A stretch of DNA of 12,645 bases from the NCBI GenBank assembly GCA_039024315.1, contig JBCCQN010000230.1, positions 1 through 12,645 of the forward strand, written 5' to 3'. The position numbers were made by a program, and so were the translations under genes. The stretch comes from JBCAWW01 sp039024315 (GTDB lineage Bacteria; Bacteroidota; Bacteroidia; J057). The notes below the pieces were generated by a model, which saw only the letters and a list, made by a program, of their open reading frames with translations, made no database searches and was not told the origin of the DNA. Positions 6,363-12,645 of this stretch are shown piece after piece; the stretch's first letter is position 1, and each line of letters begins with the position of its first letter.

Positions 6363-7555
6363 AACGTTCTGGGACAGCCGATATGGCCTTGTGGGGAGGA
6401 TCGATCCCTCGTTGGTTGTTTGATCGCATGGTACAACTCAGCCTGCCCATCGTGGAGAGTATCGTCATCGAATATGGTCGAGAAGGCTTTATTCAGCGGC
6501 TTTCTGACCCTTTTTGGTTTCAGAGCTTTGGCGCAGTCATCGGTATGGATTGGAACTCTTCTGGCGTTACCACTGCTGTGATGCGGGCCCTTAGACAGTC
6601 TCTCAATCCGCATGCGCAAACTTTGGGACTTTATGTCTGTGGCGGCAAAGGCAAACAATCACTTAAGACTCCCGAAGAACTCATCCGCATTGGCGACCAT
6701 ACTGGCCTCGATGGCAAAAGCCTAGCTCGCAGTAGTAAGCTTAGTGCCAAAGTCGACAACACTGCCCTACAGGATGGCTTTAGCCTCTACCTACACAGTT
6801 TTGTACTAAGTGCAGAGGGTCATTGGTCGGTGATCCAACAAGGGATGGCTGGTAAGGCGGGCCTAGCCCGCCGTTATCATTGGCACTCGGAGGCCATCGA
6901 GTCCTTTGTAGAGGAGCCACATGCCGCCGTTTGCGGGGATAATCAGGGTTTAATACTCAATCTCGTCAGCAAAGATGCTAAAGAGACCCAAGCCGCGATC
7001 ATCGAAATCTCCAAAGAAGATCCTGACAAAATCCTCAATGAGGTTCCTAAGATGCAGTTGCCCGAGTACTGCGATATACAGGCTAAGGATGTGGATCTGA
7101 AGCGTCTGGGCGGAGTTTTGCGCTTGGCGCAGGAAACAGAAGCGGGTAAGTTCGAAGACTTGCTATTGCTCAAGGGAATGGGACCGCGCACTTTACAATC
7201 CTTGACTTTGGTGAGCGAGGTGATCCATGGGACACCTTCTCGATTTAGCGATCCAGCGCGCTTTTCATTCGCGCATGGTGGCAAGAGCGGGACGCCTTTT
7301 CCTGTGCCGACCAAGGTCTATGACCAATCGATACAAGCGTTGCGCGAAGCGGTAGACAAAGCCAAAATCGGCCAAACTGATAAGCAAAAGGCCATCAAGA
7401 AGCTCAGTAAAATCGCTCAAAGAGTAGAAAAGGGTTTTGAGACTGACTTTGATGAGGCCCTCAATCGGGAACGCCGCGACTCTCACCGTTACGGAGGCAA
7501 GACGATCGAGCGTAAGCCGAAGCCTCCGAAAGGGCAGTTGGGATTATTTGAGTAA
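6359..7555 (+). CDS. DUF763 family protein with HhH-like motif and C-terminal sliding-clamp-binding motif
   Basis: The protein has 398 residues, the usual length for DUF763 (COG1415), a family of archaea and bacteria without an assigned function that I know of. The family N-terminus KRSGTADMALWGGSIPRWL (2-20) is clear, followed by DGFSLYLHSFVLSAEGHW (139-156), GMAGKAGLARRYHW (162-175) and the segment LLLLKGMGPRTLQSL (268-282), which looks like a DNA-binding helix-hairpin-helix. Then come SRFSDPARFSFAHGGKSGTPFPV (294-316, partly) and a charged helical C-terminus. The last residues, QLGLFE (393-398), match the bacterial DnaN clamp-binding consensus QLxLF; the same pentapeptide ends E. coli DNA polymerase II. 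It overlaps the glycosylase gene by 4 bases. A DNA repair role is inferred from coupling and motifs; a nuclease role is possible but unproven. Confidence 0.85.
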   Translation: MKRSGTADMALWGGSIPRWLFDRMVQLSLPIVESIVIEYGREGFIQRLSDPFWFQSFGAVIGMDWNSSGVTTAVMRALRQSLNPHAQTLGLYVCGGKGKQSLKTPEELIRIGDHTGLDGKSLARSSKLSAKVDNTALQDGFSLYLHSFVLSAEGHWSVIQQGMAGKAGLARRYHWHSEAIESFVEEPHAAVCGDNQGLILNLVSKDAKETQAAIIEISKEDPDKILNEVPKMQLPEYCDIQAKDVDLKRLGGVLRLAQETEAGKFEDLLLLKGMGPRTLQSLTLVSEVIHGTPSRFSDPARFSFAHGGKSGTPFPVPTKVYDQSIQALREAVDKAKIGQTDKQKAIKKLSKIAQRVEKGFETDFDEALNRERRDSHRYGGKTIERKPKPPKGQLGLFE

Positions 7556-7590
7556 GCGTTCTGCGAAGCGGGAGACGAATAATAAATTGA

Positions 7591-7614
7591 ACACAGAGGC
7601 ACAGAGAAACAGAG
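7591..7614. repeat. ACAGAG triplet repeat, resembling a widespread intergenic repeat
   Basis: ACAGAG occurs at 7593-7598, 7601-7606 and 7609-7614, an 8-base period, in the 69-base gap between the convergent DUF763 and zinc-ribbon genes. It resembles the imperfect CACAGAG-rich intergenic sequences seen in many environmental bacterial genomes. The familiarity is from memory and was not searched. Confidence 0.45.
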
Positions 7615-7624
7615 GTAGGAGTAA

Positions 7625-8821
7625 TTAGTAGCCTTTTCTGGTTTCATCATAGAGCTCAATCACTACGCCTCCAAAACGAGCTTCTTTGGCAACAAACTGC
7701 TTATCTCCGATGTAGCAGTCATAGCCTTCATACTTTTCGTTGGTGTTTAGATAGTAGCCTTGGCAGCCTCCACTCATGGAAGTATTGCTGAAGGATAGAC
7801 GGCGGCCTGATTTGTCTGTAATCAAATCGCTACAATCGCTGCAGATATAAGTGGGATAGCGAGGATAAAAGGAGACCTTTTTGGTGCAATTGGGGCAGAT
7901 TTGCAGATATTCACTTGGAGCAATGTCATGGGCATATAGGATATTCCCCCACTGTCGAATAGCAACATAATGCTCCCAATTGATCTGCGTAGTATTGCGA
8001 ATTTGATTCGCAACATGGATTAGGTGTCGGGCAAACAAAGGATTGGAGAGTCTTTCCCCCTGCTTATACCAAATAGGTTGATAGCGCATAAACCACGCGG
8101 GATCTTGGGTCATAAAACGCCAAGCTTCCTCTGGCGTAGCAAAACGATTGAAAGAGAAATAATGTATCTGCTCGCTACCCGCAAAAAACTTTTTTTCCTC
8201 GCGCTGAAATTTGAAGTAACCCTCTACATAGACCAAGCGATAGACTTTTCCTTCCGCATTTTGGTAGTGGAGCAGGACGTCTCTCTCTTTGAGCTGCTTG
8301 AGATAATGAAAAAAGTGCTGTTCTAGGCTTTTGCTTTTTGCAAGGGCTTCTTCTGCCTCCTTGGCTCGCTCCAATCCTTGGAGATAGCGCTCATAGAGAT
8401 CGCCATATGAATTATCGTAGAAGGCAACTCTCTTGCTAGTATTGAGCAATCTGCCAGTTTTGAGTTCAATAAGCTGCTCTTCTATGAGGTCGATTTCTGT
8501 CTCTGGATTATGGCGGCGCTGCGTGATCAATTCATAAGCTCCATCGGGACTGATTTTATGCTGAGCCTGATAATCGAAGAGTTGAGTCCATTCTGCAGCA
8601 GTCAATATTTTGCGTTGCTTGACATCTACGATATAGCGTTGATTGGGGACATGGATTGTACCATACTCATTGGGCGTCAGCTTGCTCTGATCCGCTGGTT
8701 GTTCATTGACGACCAGCAGGCCCGATTGCAGATCAATAAAAGTGTTGGTGATTTTCCACTCTTGGCGGGGGATCAGGTCAAATTCACCCCAGCGGGAGCT
8801 AGCGTTGAGATTGAGTTTCAT
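7625..8821 (-). CDS. Uncharacterised protein with a C-terminal zinc ribbon
   Basis: The protein has 398 residues, with no signal peptide or membrane segment, so it is probably cytoplasmic. I do not recognise a named family. The N-terminal part (10-135) has strand-rich, propeller-like segments including ISPDGAYELIT (90-100). Residues 145-185 look helical and charged (ERAKEAEEALAKSKSLEQ), possibly a coiled coil. A zinc ribbon is formed by Cys309, Cys312, Cys327 and Cys330 (CPNC and CSDC, 14 residues between). It is followed by a Gly-rich segment and the C-terminal motif CYIGDKQFVAKEARFGGVVIE (369-389, partly), which looks conserved. The gene is divergent from abfD with a 100-base gap and convergent with DUF763. 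The start ATG at 8821 is supported by the adjacent direct repeat and the lack of an upstream in-frame alternative near it. No role can be assigned. Confidence 0.75.
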   Translation of the reverse strand: MKLNLNASSRWGEFDLIPRQEWKITNTFIDLQSGLLVVNEQPADQSKLTPNEYGTIHVPNQRYIVDVKQRKILTAAEWTQLFDYQAQHKISPDGAYELITQRRHNPETEIDLIEEQLIELKTGRLLNTSKRVAFYDNSYGDLYERYLQGLERAKEAEEALAKSKSLEQHFFHYLKQLKERDVLLHYQNAEGKVYRLVYVEGYFKFQREEKKFFAGSEQIHYFSFNRFATPEEAWRFMTQDPAWFMRYQPIWYKQGERLSNPLFARHLIHVANQIRNTTQINWEHYVAIRQWGNILYAHDIAPSEYLQICPNCTKKVSFYPRYPTYICSDCSDLITDKSGRRLSFSNTSMSGGCQGYYLNTNEKYEGYDCYIGDKQFVAKEARFGGVVIELYDETRKGY

Positions 8822-8861
8822 ACTTATTGCAAGATGAGTCTTAAGATAAGACTTATTGCAA
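8822..8861. promoter_or_regulatory. Direct repeat plus dyad in the divergent zinc-ribbon/abfD promoter region
   Basis: ACTTATTGCAA occurs at 8822-8832, touching the zinc-ribbon start codon, and again at 8851-8861, 29 bases later. Between and overlapping them is the dyad AGTCTTA (8837-8843), AGA, TAAGACT (8847-8853), which extends to about 10 pairs at 8834-8856 with one G-T pair. This is the most structured part of the 100-base divergent gap, so it may be an operator or transcript leader controlling one or both genes. No matching regulator gene is adjacent. Confidence 0.4.
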
Positions 8862-8921
8862 AGGCAAGGCTAATAATCTCCTCTTTTCTCTGTATTTTAT
8901 AAGGACAAATACTCCTACTAC

Positions 8922-10457
8922 ATGGCGACAAAAGCGAAGCTCAAACAAGCAAAAATCATCAGCGGAGAGGACTATATCAACAGCCTCAAAAATCGAAATC
9001 TTACCGTCTATCTATTCGGCAAGTTGGTGCCCGAAATCGTGGATCATCCTATGATTCGCCCCTCGATCAATGCAGTAGCTGAGACCTATGATTTAGCGGT
9101 GCGCGAACCGGAACTGGCTTCGGTTATTTCCCCCTTCACCGGGGAACGCATCAGTCGTTTTTTGCACGTTTGCACCAGCGTTGAAGATCTCGCCAACCAA
9201 AACAAAATGCAGCGTAAACTTGGGCAAAATACCGGCACTTGTTTCCAACGCTGTGTAGGTATGGATGCTTTTAATGCGCTCTATTCGACCACTTTTGAGA
9301 TGGACGAACGATATGGCACTGATTATCACGATCGCTTCAAGGCTTTCCTCAAAATGACCCATACTTACAATTATGTAGTGGGAGGAGCCATGACCGATGT
9401 CAAAGGCGATCGTAGTCTGGCGCCGCATCAACAGGAGGATCCGGATATGTTTGTGCATATCGTCAAACGAACCGAAGCAGGGATCTACGTCAGTGGGGCC
9501 AAGGCCCACCAAACCGGTTGTCTGAATTCACATTGGATGGTGATCATGCCGACCATGCGTTTGGGGGAAGCTGATAAAGCTTATGCAGTGATCGGAGCGG
9601 TTCCAGTCGAAGCAGAAGGCATCACTTACGTTTACGGACGGCAATCATGCGATACTCGTAGCATGGAGGCGGGTGATCTTGATGTAGGCAATGCTCAATT
9701 TGGCGGCCAAGAGGCCATGGTATTATTGGACAATGTCTTCATCCCTTGGGAGTATGTCTTTATGGATGGGGAATATGATTTTGCCTCGATGTTGGTAGAG
9801 CGTTTTACCGCTTACCATCGTCGCTCCTACGTTTGTAAAAGTGGTCTTGGAGACGTGCTCATTGGAGCGGCCGCGACTATTGCAGATTTCAACGGCGTTG
9901 AACGCGCCTCCCATATCAAGGATAAGCTGGTTGAGATGACCCATCTCAACGAAACCATCTACGGGACAGGGATAGCAGCTTCCTTGCAAGGTTACCCTAC
10001 TAAATCAGGAGCGTTTCTTTGTGATGATATGCTAGCCAATGTCTGTAAGCATCATGTCACTAAAATGCCTTATGAGATCGGGCGCCTCGCCCAAGATCTG
10101 GCCGGTGGCCTAGTAGTAACTTTGCCTTCTGAACAAGAATTGCGGCATCCCGAGATCGGTCCGCTCATGAAAAAATACCTCAAGGGAAAAGCGAGCATTT
10201 CTGCCGAAGATCGCATGCGCATTTTGCGCCTGATCGAAAACATGACCCTCGGTCGTAATGCGGTCGGTTACCTAACCGAAAGCATGCATGGGGCTGGCTC
10301 CCCCCAAGCCCAGCGCATCCAAATCGGCCGTGCCATGCAAATCGAATACAAAAAGCAACTGGCCAAAGTGCTAGCAGGCATCGCCTCCGCCGAGGAGAGA
10401 GAAGCTTTTGAAATAGAACTCAACACCTATTTTGCGCGAGTTTTTGAAGTCAAATAA
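8922..10457 (+). CDS. abfD: 4-hydroxybutyryl-CoA dehydratase / vinylacetyl-CoA isomerase (AbfD type)
   Basis: The protein has 511 residues, about 20 more than the clostridial enzyme; the extra part is a helical C-terminal tail. The enzyme uses FAD and a [4Fe-4S] cluster to convert 4-hydroxybutyryl-CoA to crotonyl-CoA in the cytoplasm. The match to AbfD is close: DHPMIRPSIN (41-50), CFQRCVGMDAFNALYSTT (107-124), GAMTDVKGDR (155-164), GAKAHQTG (192-199), GRQSCDTRSME (239-249), QFGGQEA (259-265) and TESMHGAGSPQAQR (452-465). Cys107, Cys111, His299 and Cys305 correspond to the cluster ligands; Glu264 and Glu453 correspond to the active-site glutamates. His299 and Cys305 have five residues between them, one fewer than I recall for Clostridium aminobutyricum. 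Automated annotation may call this 4-hydroxyphenylacetate 3-hydroxylase, since the superfamily is shared. No CoA-transferase or alcohol dehydrogenase of the GABA/4-hydroxybutyrate route is nearby. Confidence 0.88.
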   Translation: MATKAKLKQAKIISGEDYINSLKNRNLTVYLFGKLVPEIVDHPMIRPSINAVAETYDLAVREPELASVISPFTGERISRFLHVCTSVEDLANQNKMQRKLGQNTGTCFQRCVGMDAFNALYSTTFEMDERYGTDYHDRFKAFLKMTHTYNYVVGGAMTDVKGDRSLAPHQQEDPDMFVHIVKRTEAGIYVSGAKAHQTGCLNSHWMVIMPTMRLGEADKAYAVIGAVPVEAEGITYVYGRQSCDTRSMEAGDLDVGNAQFGGQEAMVLLDNVFIPWEYVFMDGEYDFASMLVERFTAYHRRSYVCKSGLGDVLIGAAATIADFNGVERASHIKDKLVEMTHLNETIYGTGIAASLQGYPTKSGAFLCDDMLANVCKHHVTKMPYEIGRLAQDLAGGLVVTLPSEQELRHPEIGPLMKKYLKGKASISAEDRMRILRLIENMTLGRNAVGYLTESMHGAGSPQAQRIQIGRAMQIEYKKQLAKVLAGIASAEEREAFEIELNTYFARVFEVK

Positions 10458-10506
10458 ACCGAAAAAACTTCCAAGAGAACTAAAAACTATAACTCCTTAC
10501 GGCAAA

Positions 10507-11179
10507 ATGTTGCTAGGGGCCTGCATACCCTTTGCTTAGTCCCTAATCTACTGGCCCAATTACCTACTCTCGAAATGGCCCCTGCCGCAAGTGTACATCT
10601 CTCCCCTACCCAACTCGCCAATATTGACGCCCTCTTTGAAGAGTATATCGACAAGGGCTTTTTGCTCGGAGGCGTAGTGATGATCTACCGGTCTATGCTG
10701 AATTTGAAAAAGCAGGTCTACGCAAAATGCCCGATCTCCTTTACAATTATCCCACCTTTGGACACGAGGATCACTTCGCTGGTGGCGGTGGCCTATCCTC
10801 GAAAGCTATGGATTACGGTATATTTTGCCAGATGATGCTCAATATGGGCGAGTACAACGGCAAACGCATCCTTAGTCGTAAAACCATCGAACTTATGACT
10901 ACCGATCAGTTGGCTATGATGGGGGTAGAGCTTCGTAGTTTGCTAGGGGATGACGGCACCTCTTTTTGTTTGGGCTTTGCTTTAACCACAGAGAAGAATA
11001 TGGCCAGTGGCCACGGCTCCGTAGGTTCTTTTAACTGGGGAGGTATCTTCAATACCAAATACTGGATCGATCCACAAGAAGAAATGTTTATGGTCGCCAT
11101 GCCCCAAATGCTTCTTTTTTATCATCAGGAATTTTGGCAAAAGCTCAACCCGATCATTTATGCTTCCTTGACTGATTAA
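10507..11179 (+). pseudogene. Decayed serine hydrolase gene (beta-lactamase / class C PBP-like family)
   Basis: An ATG at 10507 opens a signal-like start (MLLGACIPFA) that hits TAG at 10537. One frame over, the sequence LVPNLLAQLPTLE continues a plausible export signal and leads into HLSPTQLANIDALFEEYIDKG (10599-10661) and GGVVMIY, the N-terminus of this family. At about 10684-10692 the sense jumps to another frame, with LPVYAEFEKAGLRKMPDLLY and then HFAGGGGLSSKAMDYGIFCQMM. The end has GHGSVGSFNWGG, the third-motif region, and a normal C-terminus up to the TAA at 11177. The middle of the protein, including the nucleophile motif SxxK and the YxN region (roughly 200 residues), is missing. The gene therefore has at least two lesions and cannot encode an active enzyme. 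Its stop overlaps the end of the convergent cupin gene by 4 bases. Confidence 0.7.
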
Positions 11180-11976
11180 GCGTTAGGAGTCTCGTAGATT
11201 CTGAGCGTTCGGCAATGCCGATGTCCCATACTCTCCCAACTGCCAGTAAAGCCTTGAGGGAGCACAAACCAATCACCGGCATAAAAGGTATCACTCTGCC
11301 CATCGGCAGCAGTAAGTATGATTTTACCAGTCAAAACACCAACCAATTGTTCTGGCAGTGGGTTGGCGATTTCGCGTTTTTGAGGTGTTTCTGCTTCTAC
11401 GCTCACACTTAGTTCCACCCCACTGGCTAGTACATCATGGTAGCGTTCGGCGGAGCCGCTAGAATCTACCTTCGTCAAACCAAAGCCCGAAAGTTTGGCA
11501 CGGTCAAGAAGCTCTGGCAAACGACCCGTCAGCTTTTCGCTTGAGTCGGCCCGCTGGGTGGTAATCACCGAAAGCTCATAATAATACTCTCCTTGGGTCT
11601 CCCAGCCACCAGTATAGCCGCGATGGGCAAAGAAATAATCTCCTCTTTGGAAGACACGTTCTGTTCCGTGGAGAGGACTAATACGTGCCCGTCCATTGAG
11701 GACAAAGAGAAATTCGTCAATGCCAAAATTGTTCATCTGGCCTGGCCAAGTTTCACTCGAAACGATGTAAACACTGATCTCCGGTCCACGGTAAAGATTC
11801 TTTTGAAAAAATTGTCTTTCCGGTTCGTTGGGATTGGTGATTGGTTTGAGATCCTCGCCAGAAAGGGTGGCTTTATCCAATAACAAGGGTCGGATTATCT
11901 CTTCAGTATCATTTTGGGCGCTGAGGGAATACACAAATCCTAGCAACAAAATCAGGCAAAGACTCAGTTTAGACAT
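11176..11976 (-). CDS. Secreted two-cupin protein (Cupin_3 / DUF861-like)
   Basis: The chosen start is the ATG at 11976, giving 266 residues, because a signal peptide follows it directly (MSKLSLCLILLLGFVYSLSA, then QND; cleavage near residue 20). An in-frame ATG at 12033 would add 19 residues before the signal and is less likely. Two cupin halves follow. The first is near residues 65-137, with FGIDEFLFVLNGRARISP (84-101), GDYFFAHRGYTGGWETQG (112-129) and YYYELSV. The second is near 186-260, with EQLVGVLTGKIILT (209-222) and GDWFVLPQGFTGSWES (234-249). Each carries the W-E turn typical of Cupin_3. Metal-binding His residues of classic cupins are not obvious, so enzymatic activity is uncertain. 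It is probably a periplasmic or secreted binding or sensing protein. It converges on the decayed hydrolase gene. Confidence 0.8.
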   Translation of the reverse strand: MSKLSLCLILLLGFVYSLSAQNDTEEIIRPLLLDKATLSGEDLKPITNPNEPERQFFQKNLYRGPEISVYIVSSETWPGQMNNFGIDEFLFVLNGRARISPLHGTERVFQRGDYFFAHRGYTGGWETQGEYYYELSVITTQRADSSEKLTGRLPELLDRAKLSGFGLTKVDSSGSAERYHDVLASGVELSVSVEAETPQKREIANPLPEQLVGVLTGKIILTAADGQSDTFYAGDWFVLPQGFTGSWESMGHRHCRTLRIYETPNA

Positions 11977-12045
11977 AATGGTGTTTTTAGGTATTGGAAT
12001 TTGCACATAAACCCCTAAAGCTGAATGGTTCAAATTTGCCAGATT

Positions 12046-12645
12046 CTAATTTTTTTGCTGCTGCGCAGAACGATACTCTCTATCATCCCATTGATTAGCA
12101 TTATCCAAGTAGCGACGGAAAATTTACGGCGCTACTTGTTGAGTACTTAGCCAATAGTATTCAGTATTAAGAGCGAGGAACATAGGGCGATACGGCTCAT
12201 TTAGACCTATTTTTCTGTATTGCATGTTTTTTTCGATGCGCAACCTATTTTTTTCTCGACCTTGTTCAAACTGGCACCGGCTACATGAACTATAGCAATG
12301 AGGTTTTGGGGTAGAGTCTTTATCAAAGAAGGCTGAACGTACTGTATTATTTAGGCGAATTGGCTCTGTAGGCAATCATCATCTGGATATAAGCGAGGCT
12401 CTTATAGTAGTAGAGCTTGATGTGTTTAGTCCAAGAAAAGGCATAATCCCATTCTCCGATTCGAGCCGTGGCGCCCACGATGCCAGCAATTGCGAGGGCT
12501 CTAGACAAAGGTTCTGTAACAAAGGCAGAAATCTCTAACAGAGATACCAAGTTTTCAATTTTACTTTCATACTTACTCCAACGCGCCACAGTACTAGCAA
12601 TCTGCGACTGGACCTTTTCATTGGCCCCTTCCCCAATCCCCTTGA
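12046..12645 (-). pseudogene. Broken gene of unknown function, continuing off the right edge
   Basis: On the minus strand a frame is open from base 12645 down to a stop at 12347, with no start inside the window that needs to be the real one. It gives about 99 residues, including a hydrophobic stretch (ALAIAGIVGATARIG) and YYYKSLAYIQMM. A second frame, open from 12375 to a TAA at 12124, gives protein-like sequence with HCYSSCSRCQFEQ and NMQYRKIGLNEPYRPMF. It has only a TTG start, directly preceded by a stop. Past that TAA, the same frame continues with IFRRYLDNANQWDDREYRSA up to a stop at 12046. The simplest reading is one gene with a frameshift near 12347-12375 and a nonsense change at 12124. 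Separate small genes or chance frames remain possible. No family is recognised. Confidence 0.4.

Noticed and set aside
6943..7314. Open reading frame on the minus strand inside the DUF763 gene
   Set aside because: It is antisense to a well-conserved coding region and has no family features or own upstream signals.
8024..8326. Open frame on the plus strand inside the zinc-ribbon gene
   Set aside because: The minus-strand frame is longer, with a coherent zinc ribbon; the plus-strand frame has no recognisable features.
9093..9512. Open frame on the minus strand inside abfD
   Set aside because: It is the complement of conserved AbfD motifs and reads as noise.
8922..10457. 4-hydroxyphenylacetate 3-monooxygenase (HpaB)
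   Set aside because: The superfamily is shared, but CFQRC, the His-Cys pair and TESMHGAGSPQAQR are features of the iron-sulfur 4-hydroxybutyryl-CoA dehydratase branch, not of the HpaB oxygenases.
11977..12033. Upstream ATG at 12033 as the cupin start
   Set aside because: It would put 19 residues before a complete signal peptide; the ATG at 11976 gives a normal exported protein.
12106..12138. CAAGTAGCG/CGCTACTTG inverted repeat as an insertion sequence end
   Set aside because: Its arms are only 33 bases apart in total, there is no transposase nearby and no target duplication; it looks more like a chance dyad in former coding sequence.
12124..12375. Independent small Cys-rich gene (HCYSSCSRC)
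   Set aside because: The only start is a TTG directly after a stop codon, and it overlaps the upstream frame, so it fits better as part of a broken gene.

Overview
The window looks like a chromosomal segment from a member of the Bacteroidota, perhaps a Saprospiria-type lineage. The main evidence is a seven-helix membrane protein fused to an AraC-type helix-turn-helix, a Bacteroidota-style signal peptide ending SLSAQ, a short lipoprotein, weak Shine-Dalgarno sequences and moderate G+C. The lineage is inferred from protein style, not from a marker gene. I see no rRNA, tRNA, CRISPR array, transposase or prophage gene.

Layout. Bases 1 to about 575 carry the end of a G+C-richer repeat-protein gene whose frame breaks where a minus-strand lipoprotein gene is also cut, so this is probably an assembly chimera or a rearrangement. 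An AraC-family membrane regulator (880-2025, minus) is divergent from a two-gene operon for a molybdenum hydroxylase of the isoquinoline 1-oxidoreductase/aldehyde dehydrogenase type (iorA-iorB-like, 2226-4908). A hairpin and a DUF2461 gene follow. Next come two translationally coupled genes, an AlkA-like HhH-GPD DNA glycosylase and a DUF763 protein (5751-7555). An uncharacterised zinc-ribbon protein (7625-8821, minus) is divergent from a 4-hydroxybutyryl-CoA dehydratase gene (abfD-like, 8922-10457). A decayed serine hydrolase gene (about 10507-11179) converges on a secreted two-cupin protein (11176-11976, minus). The right end holds a broken minus-strand gene of unknown function that runs off the window.

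How the genes may work together. The AraC protein probably controls the hydroxylase operon, since the two share one 200-base divergent promoter region. The glycosylase-DUF763 pair is the most interesting unit. DUF763 has no assigned function that I know of. Here it overlaps a base-excision glycosylase gene, carries a helix-hairpin-helix-like GMGPRT motif, and ends in QLGLFE, which matches the bacterial sliding-clamp binding motif. Together these suggest a replication-coupled DNA repair role. The AbfD-like protein keeps the catalytic glutamates and four iron-sulfur ligands of 4-hydroxybutyryl-CoA dehydratase, but has one residue fewer between the His and Cys ligands than I recall for the clostridial enzyme. 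No other genes of 4-hydroxybutyrate or GABA breakdown lie beside it.
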